From positions 1-64,000 of the forward strand of contig NZ_JALLIY010000026.1 in assembly GCF_023242315.1 (NCBI RefSeq): 64,000 bases of DNA, read 5' to 3'. Made by a program: the position numbers and the translations under genes. This stretch comes from Pseudomonas sp. MWU13-2105. GTDB lineage: Bacteria > Pseudomonadota > Gammaproteobacteria > Pseudomonadales > Pseudomonadaceae. How positions within the stretch are numbered: position 1 is the stretch's first letter; each line of letters begins with the position of its first letter. This document shows, in pieces, positions 15,881 through 25,388 of this stretch. The notes beneath the pieces were generated by a model. That model saw only the letters and a program-made list of their open reading frames with translations. It did no database searches and had not been told where the DNA came from.

Positions 15881-18800
15881 ATGACTGACGAATCGCCCGC
15901 TATCGACCAACTGCTGAAAAACCTCGACCAGGCCATGATTGCCGACCGCCACCGGTTGCGGCGGCAGTTGCTCGAGTTGCGCAAGAAACCCGACGAAAGC
16001 AAGTTGGCCCAGTGGGTCGAGCGGATGCAGGCATCCTGTGCCCAGGTCACGGCCCGCGCCAAGAGCGTGCCGCTGATTCGTTATGATGACAGCCTGCCGA
16101 TTGCCGCCAAGCGCGACGAGATCAAGGCGGCGTTGCTCAAGCACCAGGTGCTGATCATCGCCGGTGAGACCGGTTCAGGCAAAACCACCCAGTTACCGAA
16201 GATCTGCCTGGAAATCGGCCGTGGCCAGCATGGCCTGATCGGCCACACCCAGCCGCGGCGGATTGCCGCGCGCAGTGTCGCGAGCCGGGTCGCCGACGAG
16301 TTGGCCACGCCCCTGGGCGCGCTGGTGGGCTATCAGGTGCGTTTCGAAGACCAGAGCGAGGCCAACACCCTGGTCAAGTTGATGACCGACGGTATCCTCC
16401 TGGCGGAAACCCAGAACGATCGCTACCTGGAACGCTACGACACGATCATCGTCGACGAAGCCCACGAGCGCAGCCTGAACATCGATTTCCTGCTGGGCTA
16501 CCTGAAAACCCTGCTGCCTCGGCGTCCGGACCTGAAGGTCATCATCACCTCGGCGACCATCGACCTGGAGCGCTTTTCCAAACACTTCAACGATGCGCCG
16601 ATTGTCGAAGTGTCGGGGCGGACCTTTCCGGTGGACACCTGGTATCGCCCGCTGACTTCGCAACAGGATGAAGAGGGCAACAGCGTCGAGGAAGACCTGA
16701 GCGTGGACCAGGCGATTATCGCCACCCTCGACGAGATCGCCGCCTTCGAGCGCAGCGAGCGCAAGAGCCCGGGCGATGTGCTGGTGTTCCTGCCTGGCGA
16801 GCGGGAGATTCGCGACGCCGCGGACATGCTGCGCAAGGCCCAGCTCAAGCACACCGAAATCCTTCCTTTATATGCACGGCTGTCGCCGGCCGAACAGCAG
16901 CGGATTTTCCAGTCCCATCCGGGGCGGCGCGTGGTGCTGGCGACCAACGTCGCGGAAACCTCGCTGACCGTGCCGGGGATCCGTTATGTGATCGACAGCG
17001 GTACGGCGCGCATCAGCCGCTACAGCTACCGCGCCAAGGTCCAGCGCCTGCCGATCGAGGCCGTGTCCCAGGCCAGCGCCAACCAGCGCAAGGGCCGTTG
17101 CGGCCGGGTCGAGCCGGGCATCTGCATCCGCCTGTACAGCGAGGACGACTTCAACGGCCGTGCGGAATTTACCGACCCGGAGATCCTGCGCACCAACCTC
17201 GCGGCGGTGATCCTGCAGATGCTGCACCTGCGGCTCGGCGAGATCACCGCGTTTCCGTTTATCGAACCGCCGGACGGCAAGGCCATCAGCGACGGTTTCA
17301 ACCTGCTGCAGGAGCTCTCGGCAGTCAATCGCGAGAACCAGCTGACCCCGCTGGGCCGCCAGTTGGCGCGCCTGCCGGTGGACCCGCGGATGGGTCGCAT
17401 GTTGCTGGAGGCGGCCACCCTCGGCAGCCTGCAGGAAGTGCTGATCGTCGCCAGCGCCATGTCGGTGCAGGACCCGCGCGAGCGTCCGCCGGAGCGCCAG
17501 CAAGCCGCCGACCAGGCCCATGCGCAGTGGAAGGACGTGGATTCGGATTTCGCCGGCCTGATCAATGTCTGGCGTGGTTTCGAGGAGCAGCGCCTGGCCC
17601 TGGGCGCCAGCGCATTGCGCAACTGGTGCCGGAAGAATTTCCTCAATTACCTGCGGATGCGCGAGTGGCGTGATTCGCACCGGCAATTGGGCCTGATCTG
17701 CCGCGACCTGCAGTTGAGCGTCAACAAGGAGCCGGCCGACTATCCCAAGCTGCACAAGGCGGTGTTGTCCGGGCTGCTCAGCCAGATCGGCCAGAAGACC
17801 GAGGACGGCGACTACCTCGGCGCCCGCCAGCGGCGTTTCTGGGTCCACCCGTCCTCGGGCCTGGGCCGCAAGCGTCCGCAATGGCTGATGGCCGCCGAAC
17901 TGGTGGAAACCACCAAGCTCTATGCGCGGATGGTCGCCAAGATCGAGCCGGACTGGATCGAACCCCTGGCCGGGCACCTGATCAAGAAGAACCACTTCGA
18001 GCCGCATTGGGAGAAGAAGCGCGGCCAGGTCGTGGCCTTCGAGCAGATCACCCTGTTCGGCCTGATCGTGGTCGGCCGCCGGCCGGTGCACTTCGGGCCC
18101 ATCGAGCCGGTCGCCTCCCGCGAGCTGTTTATCCGCGAGGGCTTGGTGCGCGGCGAGATTCAGTCGAAAGCCAAGTGCCTGAGCGCCAACCAACAATTGC
18201 TCGAACAACTCGACGAGCTGGAAGCCAAGGCCCGCCGGCGCGATATCCTGGCCGACGAGGAAACCCTGTTCGCCTTCTACGACGCGCGCCTGCCGGCAGA
18301 GATCCACCAGACCGCGACCTTCGACAGCTGGTACCGGGTCAACAGCCAGAAAGACCCGCAACTGTTGATCATGCGCGAAGAGGATGTGCTCGCCCGCGAC
18401 GCCAGCGAAGTCACCGCCGCGCACTATCCGGACACCCTGCACCTGGGCGACCTGGCCCTGGCCTTGAGTTATCACTTCGAACCCAACCACCCGCGTGACG
18501 GCGTGACCCTGCGGGTGCCGGCGCCGCTGCTGCCGGCGCTGCCCGGCGAGCGCCTGGAGTGGTTGGTTCCGGGGGTGATCGAAGCCAAGTGCATTGCCCT
18601 GGTTCGCAACCTGCCCAAGGCCTTGCGCAAGAACTTCGTGCCGGTGCCGGATTTCGTCAAGGCGGCGCTGCAACGGATCGAGTTTGCCGAAGGCTCGTTA
18701 CCCCTGGCGCTGGGCCGTGAGCTGTTGCGCATGACCGGCGCGCGGGTCAGCGATGAAGCCTGGGCCGAAGCGGCGCAGCAGGTGGAAAGCCATCTGCGTA

Positions 18801-19792
18801 TGAACCTGGAAATCGTCGATGCCCAGGGCAAGTTCCTCGGCGAAGGGCGTGACCTGGCCGAGCTGACGGCGCGCTTTGCCGAAGCCAGTCAGGCGGCCCT
18901 GGCCGTGCCACAGACCGCGAAAAGCCAGCAGCCGGTTCAGGCCCGGGAGTTTGCCGCGGTGGCCCAGAGCACCCAGCAGAAGATCGCCGGGTTGTCGATG
19001 ACGGTGTATCCGGCGCTGGTGGAGGAGAGCGGTACGGTCAAGGAAGGGCGTTTCTCGACCCCGGCCGAAGCCGAGTTCCAGCATCGCCGGGCCCTGCAGC
19101 GCCTGTTGCTGCAGCAGTTGGCCGAGCCGGCGAAGTTCCTCCGCGGCAAATTGCCGGGCCTGACCGAACTGGCTTTGCTGTATCGCGAACTGGGTCGGGT
19201 CGAGGCGCTGGTTGAAGATATCCTGCTGGCGAGCCTCGACAGCTGTGTGCTGGACGGCGAGGACAGCCTGCCACGCGATGGCGTCGGCCTGGCGTCCCTG
19301 GCCGAACGCAAGCGCGGCGCCTGGACCGAGCATGCCGAGCGCCTGGCGCGCCTGACCCTGGAGACGCTCAAGCTCTGGCATGCTCTGCAAAAACGCTTCA
19401 AGGGCAAGATCGATCTGGCCCAGGCCGTGGCCCTCAATGACATCAAGCAGCAGTTGAGTCAGTTGGTCTATCCCGGCTTTGTCCGGCAGACGCCAGGCGC
19501 CTGGCTCAAGGAGTTGCCGCGTTACCTCAAGGCCATTGAACTACGCCTGGAAAAACTGCCGTCCCAGGTGCAGAAGGACCGGGTCTGGAGCACTGAACTG
19601 GCAGGGCTTTGGGCCCAGTACCAGGCCCGCGCGGCCAAGCATGCCCAGGAAGGCAAGCGCGACCCGCAACTGGAGCTGTATCGCTGGTGGCTGGAAGAGT
19701 ATCGGGTCTCGCTGTTTGCCCAGCAGTTGGGGACCAAGGTGCCGATTTCGGACAAGCGCCTGGGCAAGCAATGGAGCCAGGTCGAAGCCTGA
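15881..19792 (+). CDS. hrpA: ATP-dependent RNA helicase HrpA (DEAH box)
   Basis: A 1303-aa DEAH/RHA helicase of full family length. Motif I is G95ETGSGKTT, followed by the DEAH box (VDEAHERS), motif III SATID, TNVAETSLTVPG, and motif VI QRKGRCGRVEPG. The C terminus carries the long HrpA-specific extension (DUF3418 region). HrpA helps rescue stalled ribosomes and process some mRNAs. It follows aceK by ~97 nt on the same strand, which could be one transcript or a separate promoter. A hairpin follows at 19807. Confidence 0.95.
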   Translation: MTDESPAIDQLLKNLDQAMIADRHRLRRQLLELRKKPDESKLAQWVERMQASCAQVTARAKSVPLIRYDDSLPIAAKRDEIKAALLKHQVLIIAGETGSGKTTQLPKICLEIGRGQHGLIGHTQPRRIAARSVASRVADELATPLGALVGYQVRFEDQSEANTLVKLMTDGILLAETQNDRYLERYDTIIVDEAHERSLNIDFLLGYLKTLLPRRPDLKVIITSATIDLERFSKHFNDAPIVEVSGRTFPVDTWYRPLTSQQDEEGNSVEEDLSVDQAIIATLDEIAAFERSERKSPGDVLVFLPGEREIRDAADMLRKAQLKHTEILPLYARLSPAEQQRIFQSHPGRRVVLATNVAETSLTVPGIRYVIDSGTARISRYSYRAKVQRLPIEAVSQASANQRKGRCGRVEPGICIRLYSEDDFNGRAEFTDPEILRTNLAAVILQMLHLRLGEITAFPFIEPPDGKAISDGFNLLQELSAVNRENQLTPLGRQLARLPVDPRMGRMLLEAATLGSLQEVLIVASAMSVQDPRERPPERQQAADQAHAQWKDVDSDFAGLINVWRGFEEQRLALGASALRNWCRKNFLNYLRMREWRDSHRQLGLICRDLQLSVNKEPADYPKLHKAVLSGLLSQIGQKTEDGDYLGARQRRFWVHPSSGLGRKRPQWLMAAELVETTKLYARMVAKIEPDWIEPLAGHLIKKNHFEPHWEKKRGQVVAFEQITLFGLIVVGRRPVHFGPIEPVASRELFIREGLVRGEIQSKAKCLSANQQLLEQLDELEAKARRRDILADEETLFAFYDARLPAEIHQTATFDSWYRVNSQKDPQLLIMREEDVLARDASEVTAAHYPDTLHLGDLALALSYHFEPNHPRDGVTLRVPAPLLPALPGERLEWLVPGVIEAKCIALVRNLPKALRKNFVPVPDFVKAALQRIEFAEGSLPLALGRELLRMTGARVSDEAWAEAAQQVESHLRMNLEIVDAQGKFLGEGRDLAELTARFAEASQAALAVPQTAKSQQPVQAREFAAVAQSTQQKIAGLSMTVYPALVEESGTVKEGRFSTPAEAEFQHRRALQRLLLQQLAEPAKFLRGKLPGLTELALLYRELGRVEALVEDILLASLDSCVLDGEDSLPRDGVGLASLAERKRGAWTEHAERLARLTLETLKLWHALQKRFKGKIDLAQAVALNDIKQQLSQLVYPGFVRQTPGAWLKELPRYLKAIELRLEKLPSQVQKDRVWSTELAGLWAQYQARAAKHAQEGKRDPQLELYRWWLEEYRVSLFAQQLGTKVPISDKRLGKQWSQVEA

Positions 19793-19806
19793 TATAAGGT
19801 TTTTAG

Positions 19807-19826
19807 CCGGGCTCCCGGGAGCCCGG
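19807..19826 (+). terminator. Terminator-like palindrome after hrpA
   Basis: A perfect 20-bp GC palindrome (CCGGGCTCCC/GGGAGCCCGG) begins 15 nt after the hrpA stop. The T content behind it is poor (TTGTATT), so termination may be weak. Confidence 0.5.
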
Positions 19827-20041
19827 TTGTATTCCATTGATCTTGGCCCTAGGGCCAAATCCCAATGTTTATGGCACACTTGGCGGCTATAAATGCCGAT
19901 TCCATGGTTCGAGCGCTGCTTGCCCGACCGGGTCGGAAGAAAACGACTCCAGGCCCTTTGCCGTTTTGACGGGATTGGCCCTTTTATGTGTTGGTACGAA
20001 TGTGCCAATGACTTCTGCCTGAACAGAATAGAGGAACGAGC

Positions 20042-21163
20042 GTGCATAACGTCGTCATCAGCGGCACCGGCCTGTACACCCCGGCCAACAGCATTTCCAA
20101 CGAGGAGCTGGTGCAGTCTTTCAACAGCTATGTGCAGCAGTTCAACCTCGAAAACGCCGCGGCCATCGAGCGCGGTGAAGTTCAGGCACTGACCGAATCG
20201 AGCGCCGCATTCATCGAGAAGGCGTCCGGTATCAAGAGCCGTTTCGTCATGGACAAGGACGGCATTCTTGATCCGCAGCGCATGCGCCCGCGCCTGCCCG
20301 AGCGCTCCAACGACGAGTGGTCGATCCTCTGCCAGATGGCCATCGGGGCCGCCGAACAGGCCCTGCAACGCGCGGGCAAGACCGCCGCCGATATCGACGG
20401 CGTCATCGTTGCCTGCTCGAACCTGCAACGGGCCTATCCGGCGGTGGCCATCGAGGTCCAGGAAGCCCTGGGTATCCAGGGTTTCGGCTTCGACATGAAC
20501 GTCGCCTGTTCCTCGGCGACCTTCGGCATCCAGGCCGCCAGCAACAGCATTCAACTGGGCCAGGCCCGGGCGATCCTGATGGTCAACCCGGAAGTCTGCA
20601 CCGGTCACTTGAATTTCCGCGACCGCGACAGCCATTTCATTTTCGGTGATGCGGCGACGGCGGTGATCCTGGAACGGGCTGAGCTGGCGACTTCGGCCTA
20701 TCAATTCGACATTGTCGGCACCAAGCTGCTGACCAAGTTCTCCAATAACATCCGCAACAACTTCGGTTTCCTCAACCGCGCGGCGGAAGAGGGCATCGGC
20801 GCCCCGGACAAGCTGTTTGTCCAGGAAGGCCGCAAGGTGTTCCGCGACGTCTGCCCGATGGTGGCGGAGCTTATCGCCGCGCACCTGCAGGAAAACCAGC
20901 TGAACATCGCTGATGTGAAACGCTTCTGGCTGCACCAGGCCAATCTCAGCATGAACCACCTGATCGTCAAGAAACTGCTGGGACGCGAGGCCACGGAGGA
21001 AGAAGCGCCGGTGATTCTCGATACCTACGCCAACACCAGCTCGGCCGGTTCGGTAATTGCCTTGCACAAGAACCAGGACGATCTGGCGGCGGGTTCGCTG
21101 GCGGTGCTCAGTTCGTTCGGTGCCGGTTATTCGATCGGTAGCGTGATCCTGCGCAAGCGCTGA
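20042..21163 (+). CDS. Beta-ketoacyl-ACP synthase III-like enzyme (FabH family, PA3286-type)
   Basis: A 373-aa thiolase-fold protein with the KAS III triad C156 (NVACSSATFG), H298 (WLHQAN) and N331 (TYANTSSAGS). It is longer than classical FabH (~320 aa) owing to an N-terminal insertion around residues 30-90. From memory it corresponds to P. aeruginosa PA3286, which condenses medium-chain acyl-CoA with malonyl-ACP and so feeds beta-oxidation intermediates into fatty acid synthesis. It uses a GTG start with AGAGGAACGAGC upstream. The downstream ECF sigma gene matches the PA3286-PA3285 order. Confidence 0.88.
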   Translation: MHNVVISGTGLYTPANSISNEELVQSFNSYVQQFNLENAAAIERGEVQALTESSAAFIEKASGIKSRFVMDKDGILDPQRMRPRLPERSNDEWSILCQMAIGAAEQALQRAGKTAADIDGVIVACSNLQRAYPAVAIEVQEALGIQGFGFDMNVACSSATFGIQAASNSIQLGQARAILMVNPEVCTGHLNFRDRDSHFIFGDAATAVILERAELATSAYQFDIVGTKLLTKFSNNIRNNFGFLNRAAEEGIGAPDKLFVQEGRKVFRDVCPMVAELIAAHLQENQLNIADVKRFWLHQANLSMNHLIVKKLLGREATEEEAPVILDTYANTSSAGSVIALHKNQDDLAAGSLAVLSSFGAGYSIGSVILRKR

Positions 21164-21227
21164 TTGCAGGATCTGGGCTTGCCCATGCCGGCCAATTGGA
21201 CGTGGAATATTGAGAACGCCGCCTAAC

Positions 21228-21253
21228 TGTGGGAGCGGTGCTTGCCCGCGAAG
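21228..21253. repeat. Single GGGAGCGGTGCTTGCCCGCGAAG repetitive unit
   Basis: One copy of the same palindromic unit found at 12892-12984 and 34880-34969, here without a clear inverted partner; a degenerate CCCCTTCGCG lies at 21274. It sits between the KAS III gene and the sigma factor gene. Confidence 0.7.
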
Positions 21254-21370
21254 CTTTTAGCGGTTTCAATGGCCCCTTCGCGACGGTCCGGCGCCCCGGC
21301 AGGCTCTGCTCCTGCAGGAGTGCGTTGCTGCATGACTGAGTTGACGTCGATCTTGAAAACGAGGTTGTGA

Positions 21371-21982
21371 ATGGCGGCGATGGACGATACTCAACTGCTT
21401 GAGCGTTTGCTGGCAGGCGAACAACGGGCCTACAAGGAGTTGGTCAGTACCTACCAGAGTGCGATGCGGGCAGTTGCCTATGCCATTGTCGGCAGCCGCC
21501 AGGCCGATGAAGCGGTCCAGGATGCCTGGCTGGCGGTGGTGCGTAACCTGGCGGGCTTCCAGGGACGCTCCAGTCTCAAGACCTGGTTGTTGACCATCAC
21601 CGCCAATGCGGCGAAAAATCGCTACAAGCAGAACCGTCGCGAAGTGCTGCTGGATGACCTGCCGTCGCCCCACGGCACCATCGGCGACGAACGCTTCGCC
21701 GCGGATGGCCACTGGGCCCTGGCGCCTCACGCCTGGCACGAGGACACCCCCGAGGCCCTGCTCAGCGAGGATGAGCTGCGCCAGTGCCTGGAACATACGC
21801 TGTTGAGCTTGTCCGAGTTGCAGAGCAGTGTCTTGTTGTTGCGTGAACGCCAGGGGCTGGAGTTGGAGGATATCTGTAATCTTCTGGGGATCTCGCTCTC
21901 CAATGTCAGGGTGCTGCTGCACCGGGCACGCTTGAAAGTTTTCGCGACCGTGGAGCATTTTGAGGAGACCGGCGAATGCTGA
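21371..21982 (+). CDS. ECF-type RNA polymerase sigma factor
   Basis: A 203-aa protein with sigma region 2 over ~20-85 (YKELVSTYQSAMRAVAYAIVGSRQADEAVQDAWLAV) and region 4 over ~135-190 (LSELQSSVLLLRERQGLELEDICNLLGISLSNVRVLLHRAR). The next gene, overlapping by 7 nt, encodes a small protein with an anti-sigma-type zinc motif, so the pair is probably a sigma/anti-sigma module. P. aeruginosa PA3285 is the likely counterpart. The signal and regulon are not visible here. Confidence 0.9.
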   Translation: MAAMDDTQLLERLLAGEQRAYKELVSTYQSAMRAVAYAIVGSRQADEAVQDAWLAVVRNLAGFQGRSSLKTWLLTITANAAKNRYKQNRREVLLDDLPSPHGTIGDERFAADGHWALAPHAWHEDTPEALLSEDELRQCLEHTLLSLSELQSSVLLLRERQGLELEDICNLLGISLSNVRVLLHRARLKVFATVEHFEETGEC

Positions 21983-22215
21983 CCTGCAAGGAACAAGTGG
22001 CGCGCTCCAGCGACTATCTCGATGGTCAACTGAGCTTTCGTGAGCGCCTGATGGTGCGCCATCACTTGATGTTCTGCCCCAATTGCCGGCGCTTTATCCG
22101 CCAGATGCGCTTGATGCAGGCCACCCTGAAGCAGATGCCCGAACCGCCGGTCGAAAATCTCGAAGCCTTGTCCGCACAGCTGGCCGCACAGCGTCGGGAT
22201 GCTGGAAAGTCATAA
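21976..22215 (+). CDS. Small zinc-finger anti-sigma factor-like protein (zf-HC2)
   Basis: A 79-aa protein with H-x3-C-x2-C in RHHLMFCPNC and an upstream Cys4/Asp region (MLTCKEQVARSSDYLDGQLSF), which is the zf-HC2 anti-sigma layout. No transmembrane segment is present, so it would be a cytoplasmic regulator rather than a membrane-anchored one. It overlaps the sigma gene (ATGCTGA), indicating coupled synthesis. Confidence 0.85.
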   Translation: MLTCKEQVARSSDYLDGQLSFRERLMVRHHLMFCPNCRRFIRQMRLMQATLKQMPEPPVENLEALSAQLAAQRRDAGKS

Positions 22216-22459
22216 TACCAAAAAGCCACTATTTTTTTGCCGAAGCCCTGTAGACCGGGGCTTTGCGCGAGGTCGTGCCGGTCGGAAAAAGTTCCACTGT
22301 CACAAAACCTTAATCTCCTGGCAACTGCGCTGAAATAACCCCACGCCAAGATTCCCTCCCAACAAAGCAGGTCAAGCCCCGGCAATGGCTGCGCACCCGC
22401 GTGATGGCAACGGACGCCACGAAAGACCCGAAGAGTTTGAATCCAAGAGGAGCGAAACA
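22216..22459. promoter_or_regulatory. Intergenic region before the OprD-family porin gene
   Basis: This 244-bp gap holds a hairpin-forming AAGCCC...GGGGCTTT (about 22243-22265) close to the anti-sigma stop, which may end that transcript. AGAGGAG precedes the porin ATG. I could not assign a clear promoter. Confidence 0.35.
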
Positions 22460-23833
22460 ATGAACAAGTGCACCTTGGCCCTGGCAGTGGCCGTAGGGGT
22501 TTTGTCCCAACAGGCGTATGCCGACGGGCAAGCTGACGCGAAAGGTTTTATCGAAGGTGCAACGTCGACCCTGGGTCTGCGTAACTTCTACATCAACACT
22601 GATAACCGTAGCAATAAACCCGCTCAGAGCCTGGCCTCGGAATGGGGTCAAGGCTTCGATCTGCGGATCAACTCCGGTTACACCCAGGGTACCGTGGGTT
22701 TCGGTCTTGATGTGATTGCTCTGGAAGGTATTCGCCTGGACACCGGTGGCGGTTCCAACGGCGCAACCAAAACCAACTACAGCAGTACCGTTTTCCCAAG
22801 CGAGGCCACCGGCGGCAACAATGCCAAGTCCGTCAATGACTTCGGTAGCGTTGGCCTGACCGGCAAAGTCCGCGTTTCGCAGACCGAGCTGAAAGTCGGT
22901 ACCCTGTTGCCGAACAACCCGGTGATCAAGTACAACGACGGTCGTCTGCTGCCACAAACCTTCACCGGTGGCCAGATCACTTCGAACGAAATCAAGGACC
23001 TGACCCTGACTCTCGGTCAGGTCGAGAAGTCCAAGGCGCGTAACTCCAGCAACGACGAAGATTTGTCGATCGCTGGCGCCAACAGCTCTTCCGATTTCAG
23101 CAAGGGCAAGTTCAGCAACAAGTTCCTGTACGGCGGCGCCGACTACAAGATCACCAAGGATCTGGTCGCTTCCTACTACTACGGCGAGCTGAAGGATTTC
23201 TACTCGCAGAACTTCCTCGGCCTGGTGCACAACTGGTCCATCGGTCCTGGCGTGCTGAAAAGCGACCTGCGCTACTACCGTAGCCGCGACAACGGTGCCA
23301 ACGGTAATAACTCGGCCTACTACACCTCCGGCTACTACCCGAACACTGCGACTCCTGCCAAGGGTAAAGTCGACAATGATCTGTACAGCTACCTGGCGCT
23401 GTACTCGGTTGCCGGTCATACCTTCGGTGCTGGTTACCAGTACACCAAGGGCGACAGCGACTTCCCATGGTTGAACCAGGGTGACGGCTCGTCGAACAGC
23501 ACCATCACTGACATGCAGATCCAGAAGTTCGCCCGTGCCGGCGAGCGTACCTGGCAAGCTCGCTACGCCTATGACTTCGCCAAGGTCGGCGTACCTGGCC
23601 TGACCGCCGGCATCATCTACCTGCGCGGCGACAATATTAATATTCAGAACGTCTCTGGCAGCCAGAGCGAATGGGAACGCGATATCAGCCTGGCCTACGT
23701 GATTCCTGAAGGTACCTTCAAGAACCTCGGCTTCGCCTGGAAAAACGCCATGTGGCGTACCAGCACCGCCGTTGCTTCCACCGACCAGGACGAAAACCGT
23801 CTGATCGTCAGCTACACGATTCCACTGTTGTAA
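22460..23833 (+). CDS. OprD-family outer membrane porin (OprE/OprQ-like)
   Basis: A 457-aa protein with a signal peptide (MNKCTLALAVAVGVLSQQAYA, cleaved near residue 21-22). The mature part starts DGQADAKGFIEGATSTLGLRNFYINTD and ends in the beta-barrel C terminus LIVSYTIPLL. The family uses an 18-stranded barrel to take up amino acids and other small anionic or basic solutes. The ATG has AGAGGAG upstream; an earlier in-frame ATG would hide the signal peptide. Strong preference for C-ending Asn, Tyr and Phe codons suggests high expression. Its exact subfamily cannot be decided from the sequence alone. Confidence 0.9.
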   Translation: MNKCTLALAVAVGVLSQQAYADGQADAKGFIEGATSTLGLRNFYINTDNRSNKPAQSLASEWGQGFDLRINSGYTQGTVGFGLDVIALEGIRLDTGGGSNGATKTNYSSTVFPSEATGGNNAKSVNDFGSVGLTGKVRVSQTELKVGTLLPNNPVIKYNDGRLLPQTFTGGQITSNEIKDLTLTLGQVEKSKARNSSNDEDLSIAGANSSSDFSKGKFSNKFLYGGADYKITKDLVASYYYGELKDFYSQNFLGLVHNWSIGPGVLKSDLRYYRSRDNGANGNNSAYYTSGYYPNTATPAKGKVDNDLYSYLALYSVAGHTFGAGYQYTKGDSDFPWLNQGDGSSNSTITDMQIQKFARAGERTWQARYAYDFAKVGVPGLTAGIIYLRGDNINIQNVSGSQSEWERDISLAYVIPEGTFKNLGFAWKNAMWRTSTAVASTDQDENRLIVSYTIPLL

Positions 23834-23848
23834 GCTCCGCTCTTTTGG

Positions 23849-23886
23849 CGCCCCGCTCGACGTAAAGTCGCGCGGGGCGTTTTTTT
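23849..23886 (+). terminator. Rho-independent terminator after the porin gene
   Basis: CGCCCCGC pairs with GCGGGGCG, and seven Ts follow immediately (23880-23886). Confidence 0.9.
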
Positions 23887-24226
23887 GTCTGGCTTTTGGA
23901 CACGCCCAGCGGTTCTGCGTCCTCCGATTTTTCAACGATAGCCAGGATAAGAAACTGCACCTGTTGAAAACGCCAGCTCCTACGGAAACCGTGCTCGACC
24001 TTGACTGACTGGTATGGCTCCAGGCCCCGGCAATACAGCCCGGCCGCTGTCCTGGAACCTTCTGGAATGGTGTTCCCAGGCGACTTTCAAGTCCAATGAA
24101 ATAGATTTTAATATTCCTTTCCCGACAGCCTCCGCGGCCGATATCGGTTTTCCGTTCTACCTGTCGCCCTTCCTGCCTCACTTGCGCGATACTCGCTCTG
24201 CGTGTTGCACCTGCCTGGGGATATCG
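23887..24226. other. 340-bp gap without a recognised gene
   Basis: The region is less GC-rich around 24080-24120 (AATGAAATAGATTTTAATATTCC), which may contain the promoter of the next gene. An in-frame upstream extension of that gene exists, but nothing in it looks like protein. Confidence 0.4.
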
Positions 24227-25351
24227 ATGCCGTTACAACGTCTGCAAAGCCTCTCCGAGGTCGCTGCCGAGCAATGGGATGCGCTGGTGCCCGACGGCCA
24301 GCCATTCCTCAGCCATGGCTTCCTGAGTGCCCTGGAAGACAGCGGCAGTCTCGGACCGCACTCGGGGTGGCAGCCGGAGCATCTGCTGCATGTGGAAAAT
24401 GGTCGGCTGCTGGCGGCCTTGCCGAGTTATCGCAAATGGCATTCCTATGGCGAGTATGTGTTCGACCACGGTTGGGCCGAGGCCTGTGAGCGCGCGGGCA
24501 TCGCGTATTACCCCAAGCTCCTGACCGCCGTGCCATTCAGCCCGGTCAGCGGCGCGCGATTGCTGGCGGCCAGGGCCGAGGACGGTTTTGAACTGCTGGC
24601 CGCCTTGCCGGGCTACCTGGAGATCGAAGAGCTCTCCAGCGCCCATATCAACTTCACCGATGCCCTGGCCGATGCCGCCCTTGGCGAGCAGCCCGGCTGG
24701 TTGCTGCGTTACGGTTGCCAGTTTCACTGGCAGAACCGCGGCTACCGGGATTTCCAGGACTTCCTCGATACCCTGAGTTCGCGCAAGCGCAAGCAGATGC
24801 GCAAGGAGCGCGAGCAGGTCGCCGGGCAAGGCTTCGATTTCCAATGGCTGGAAGGCCGTGAGTTGAGCGAGGCGCAGTGGGATTTCGTCTACGCCTGTTA
24901 TGCCAATACCTACGCCGTGCGCCGTCAGGCGCCCTACCTGACCCGGGAGTTCTTCAGTCTGCTGGCCGAGCGCATGCCCGGGTCGATCCGCGTGGTCCTG
25001 GCCAAGCAGGGCGGCCGGCCGGTGGCCATGGCGTTCAGCCTGATCGGCGGCGACAGTTTCTACGGTCGTTACTGGGGCTGCCTGGCGGAGTTCGACCGGC
25101 TGCATTTCGAAACCTGTTTCTACCAGGGCATGGACTACGCCATCGCCCGGGGCCTGCAACGTTTCGATGCCGGAGCCCAGGGCGAGCACAAGCTGATTCG
25201 CGGTTTTGAACCGGTGATCACCCATTCCTGGCACTACCTGCGTCATCCGGGGCTGCGCGCGGCAGTGAAGGATTTCCTCGCGCAGGAGCGGGTGGGGATC
25301 CTCGCCTATGCCGAAGAGGCGAAGGCGGCGCTGCCTTACCGGCAAGCCTGA
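24227..25351 (+). CDS. COG3146/DUF482 acyltransferase-fold (GNAT-like) protein
   Basis: A 374-aa protein. It begins MPLQRLQSLSEV and contains FLSHGFLSALEDSGSLGPHSGWQPEHLL, HINFTDA, FLDTLSSRKRKQMRKEREQ and FDAGAQGEHKLIRGFEPV, which are typical of the COG3146 group (predicted N-acyltransferases, sometimes labelled peptidoglycan biosynthesis by remote similarity to FemABX). The real substrate is unknown. I chose ATG 24227 because the conserved part begins there; no strong ribosome binding site was seen. A hairpin ends the unit before the convergent ABC gene. Confidence 0.82.
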   Translation: MPLQRLQSLSEVAAEQWDALVPDGQPFLSHGFLSALEDSGSLGPHSGWQPEHLLHVENGRLLAALPSYRKWHSYGEYVFDHGWAEACERAGIAYYPKLLTAVPFSPVSGARLLAARAEDGFELLAALPGYLEIEELSSAHINFTDALADAALGEQPGWLLRYGCQFHWQNRGYRDFQDFLDTLSSRKRKQMRKEREQVAGQGFDFQWLEGRELSEAQWDFVYACYANTYAVRRQAPYLTREFFSLLAERMPGSIRVVLAKQGGRPVAMAFSLIGGDSFYGRYWGCLAEFDRLHFETCFYQGMDYAIARGLQRFDAGAQGEHKLIRGFEPVITHSWHYLRHPGLRAAVKDFLAQERVGILAYAEEAKAALPYRQA

Positions 25352-25360
25352 GTGCTCGAC

Positions 25361-25378
25361 CGCCCCCTTCCGGGGGCG
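25361..25378. terminator. GC hairpin between convergent genes
   Basis: CGCCCCC-TTCC-GGGGGCG lies between the stops of two convergent genes. It has a UUCC loop and no strong T-run on either side. Confidence 0.45.
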
Positions 25379-25388
25379 CTGGTGGCAT

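Noticed and set aside
16868..18673. A 601-codon reverse-strand frame within hrpA
   Set aside because: Mirror of HrpA codon bias, without recognisable motifs.
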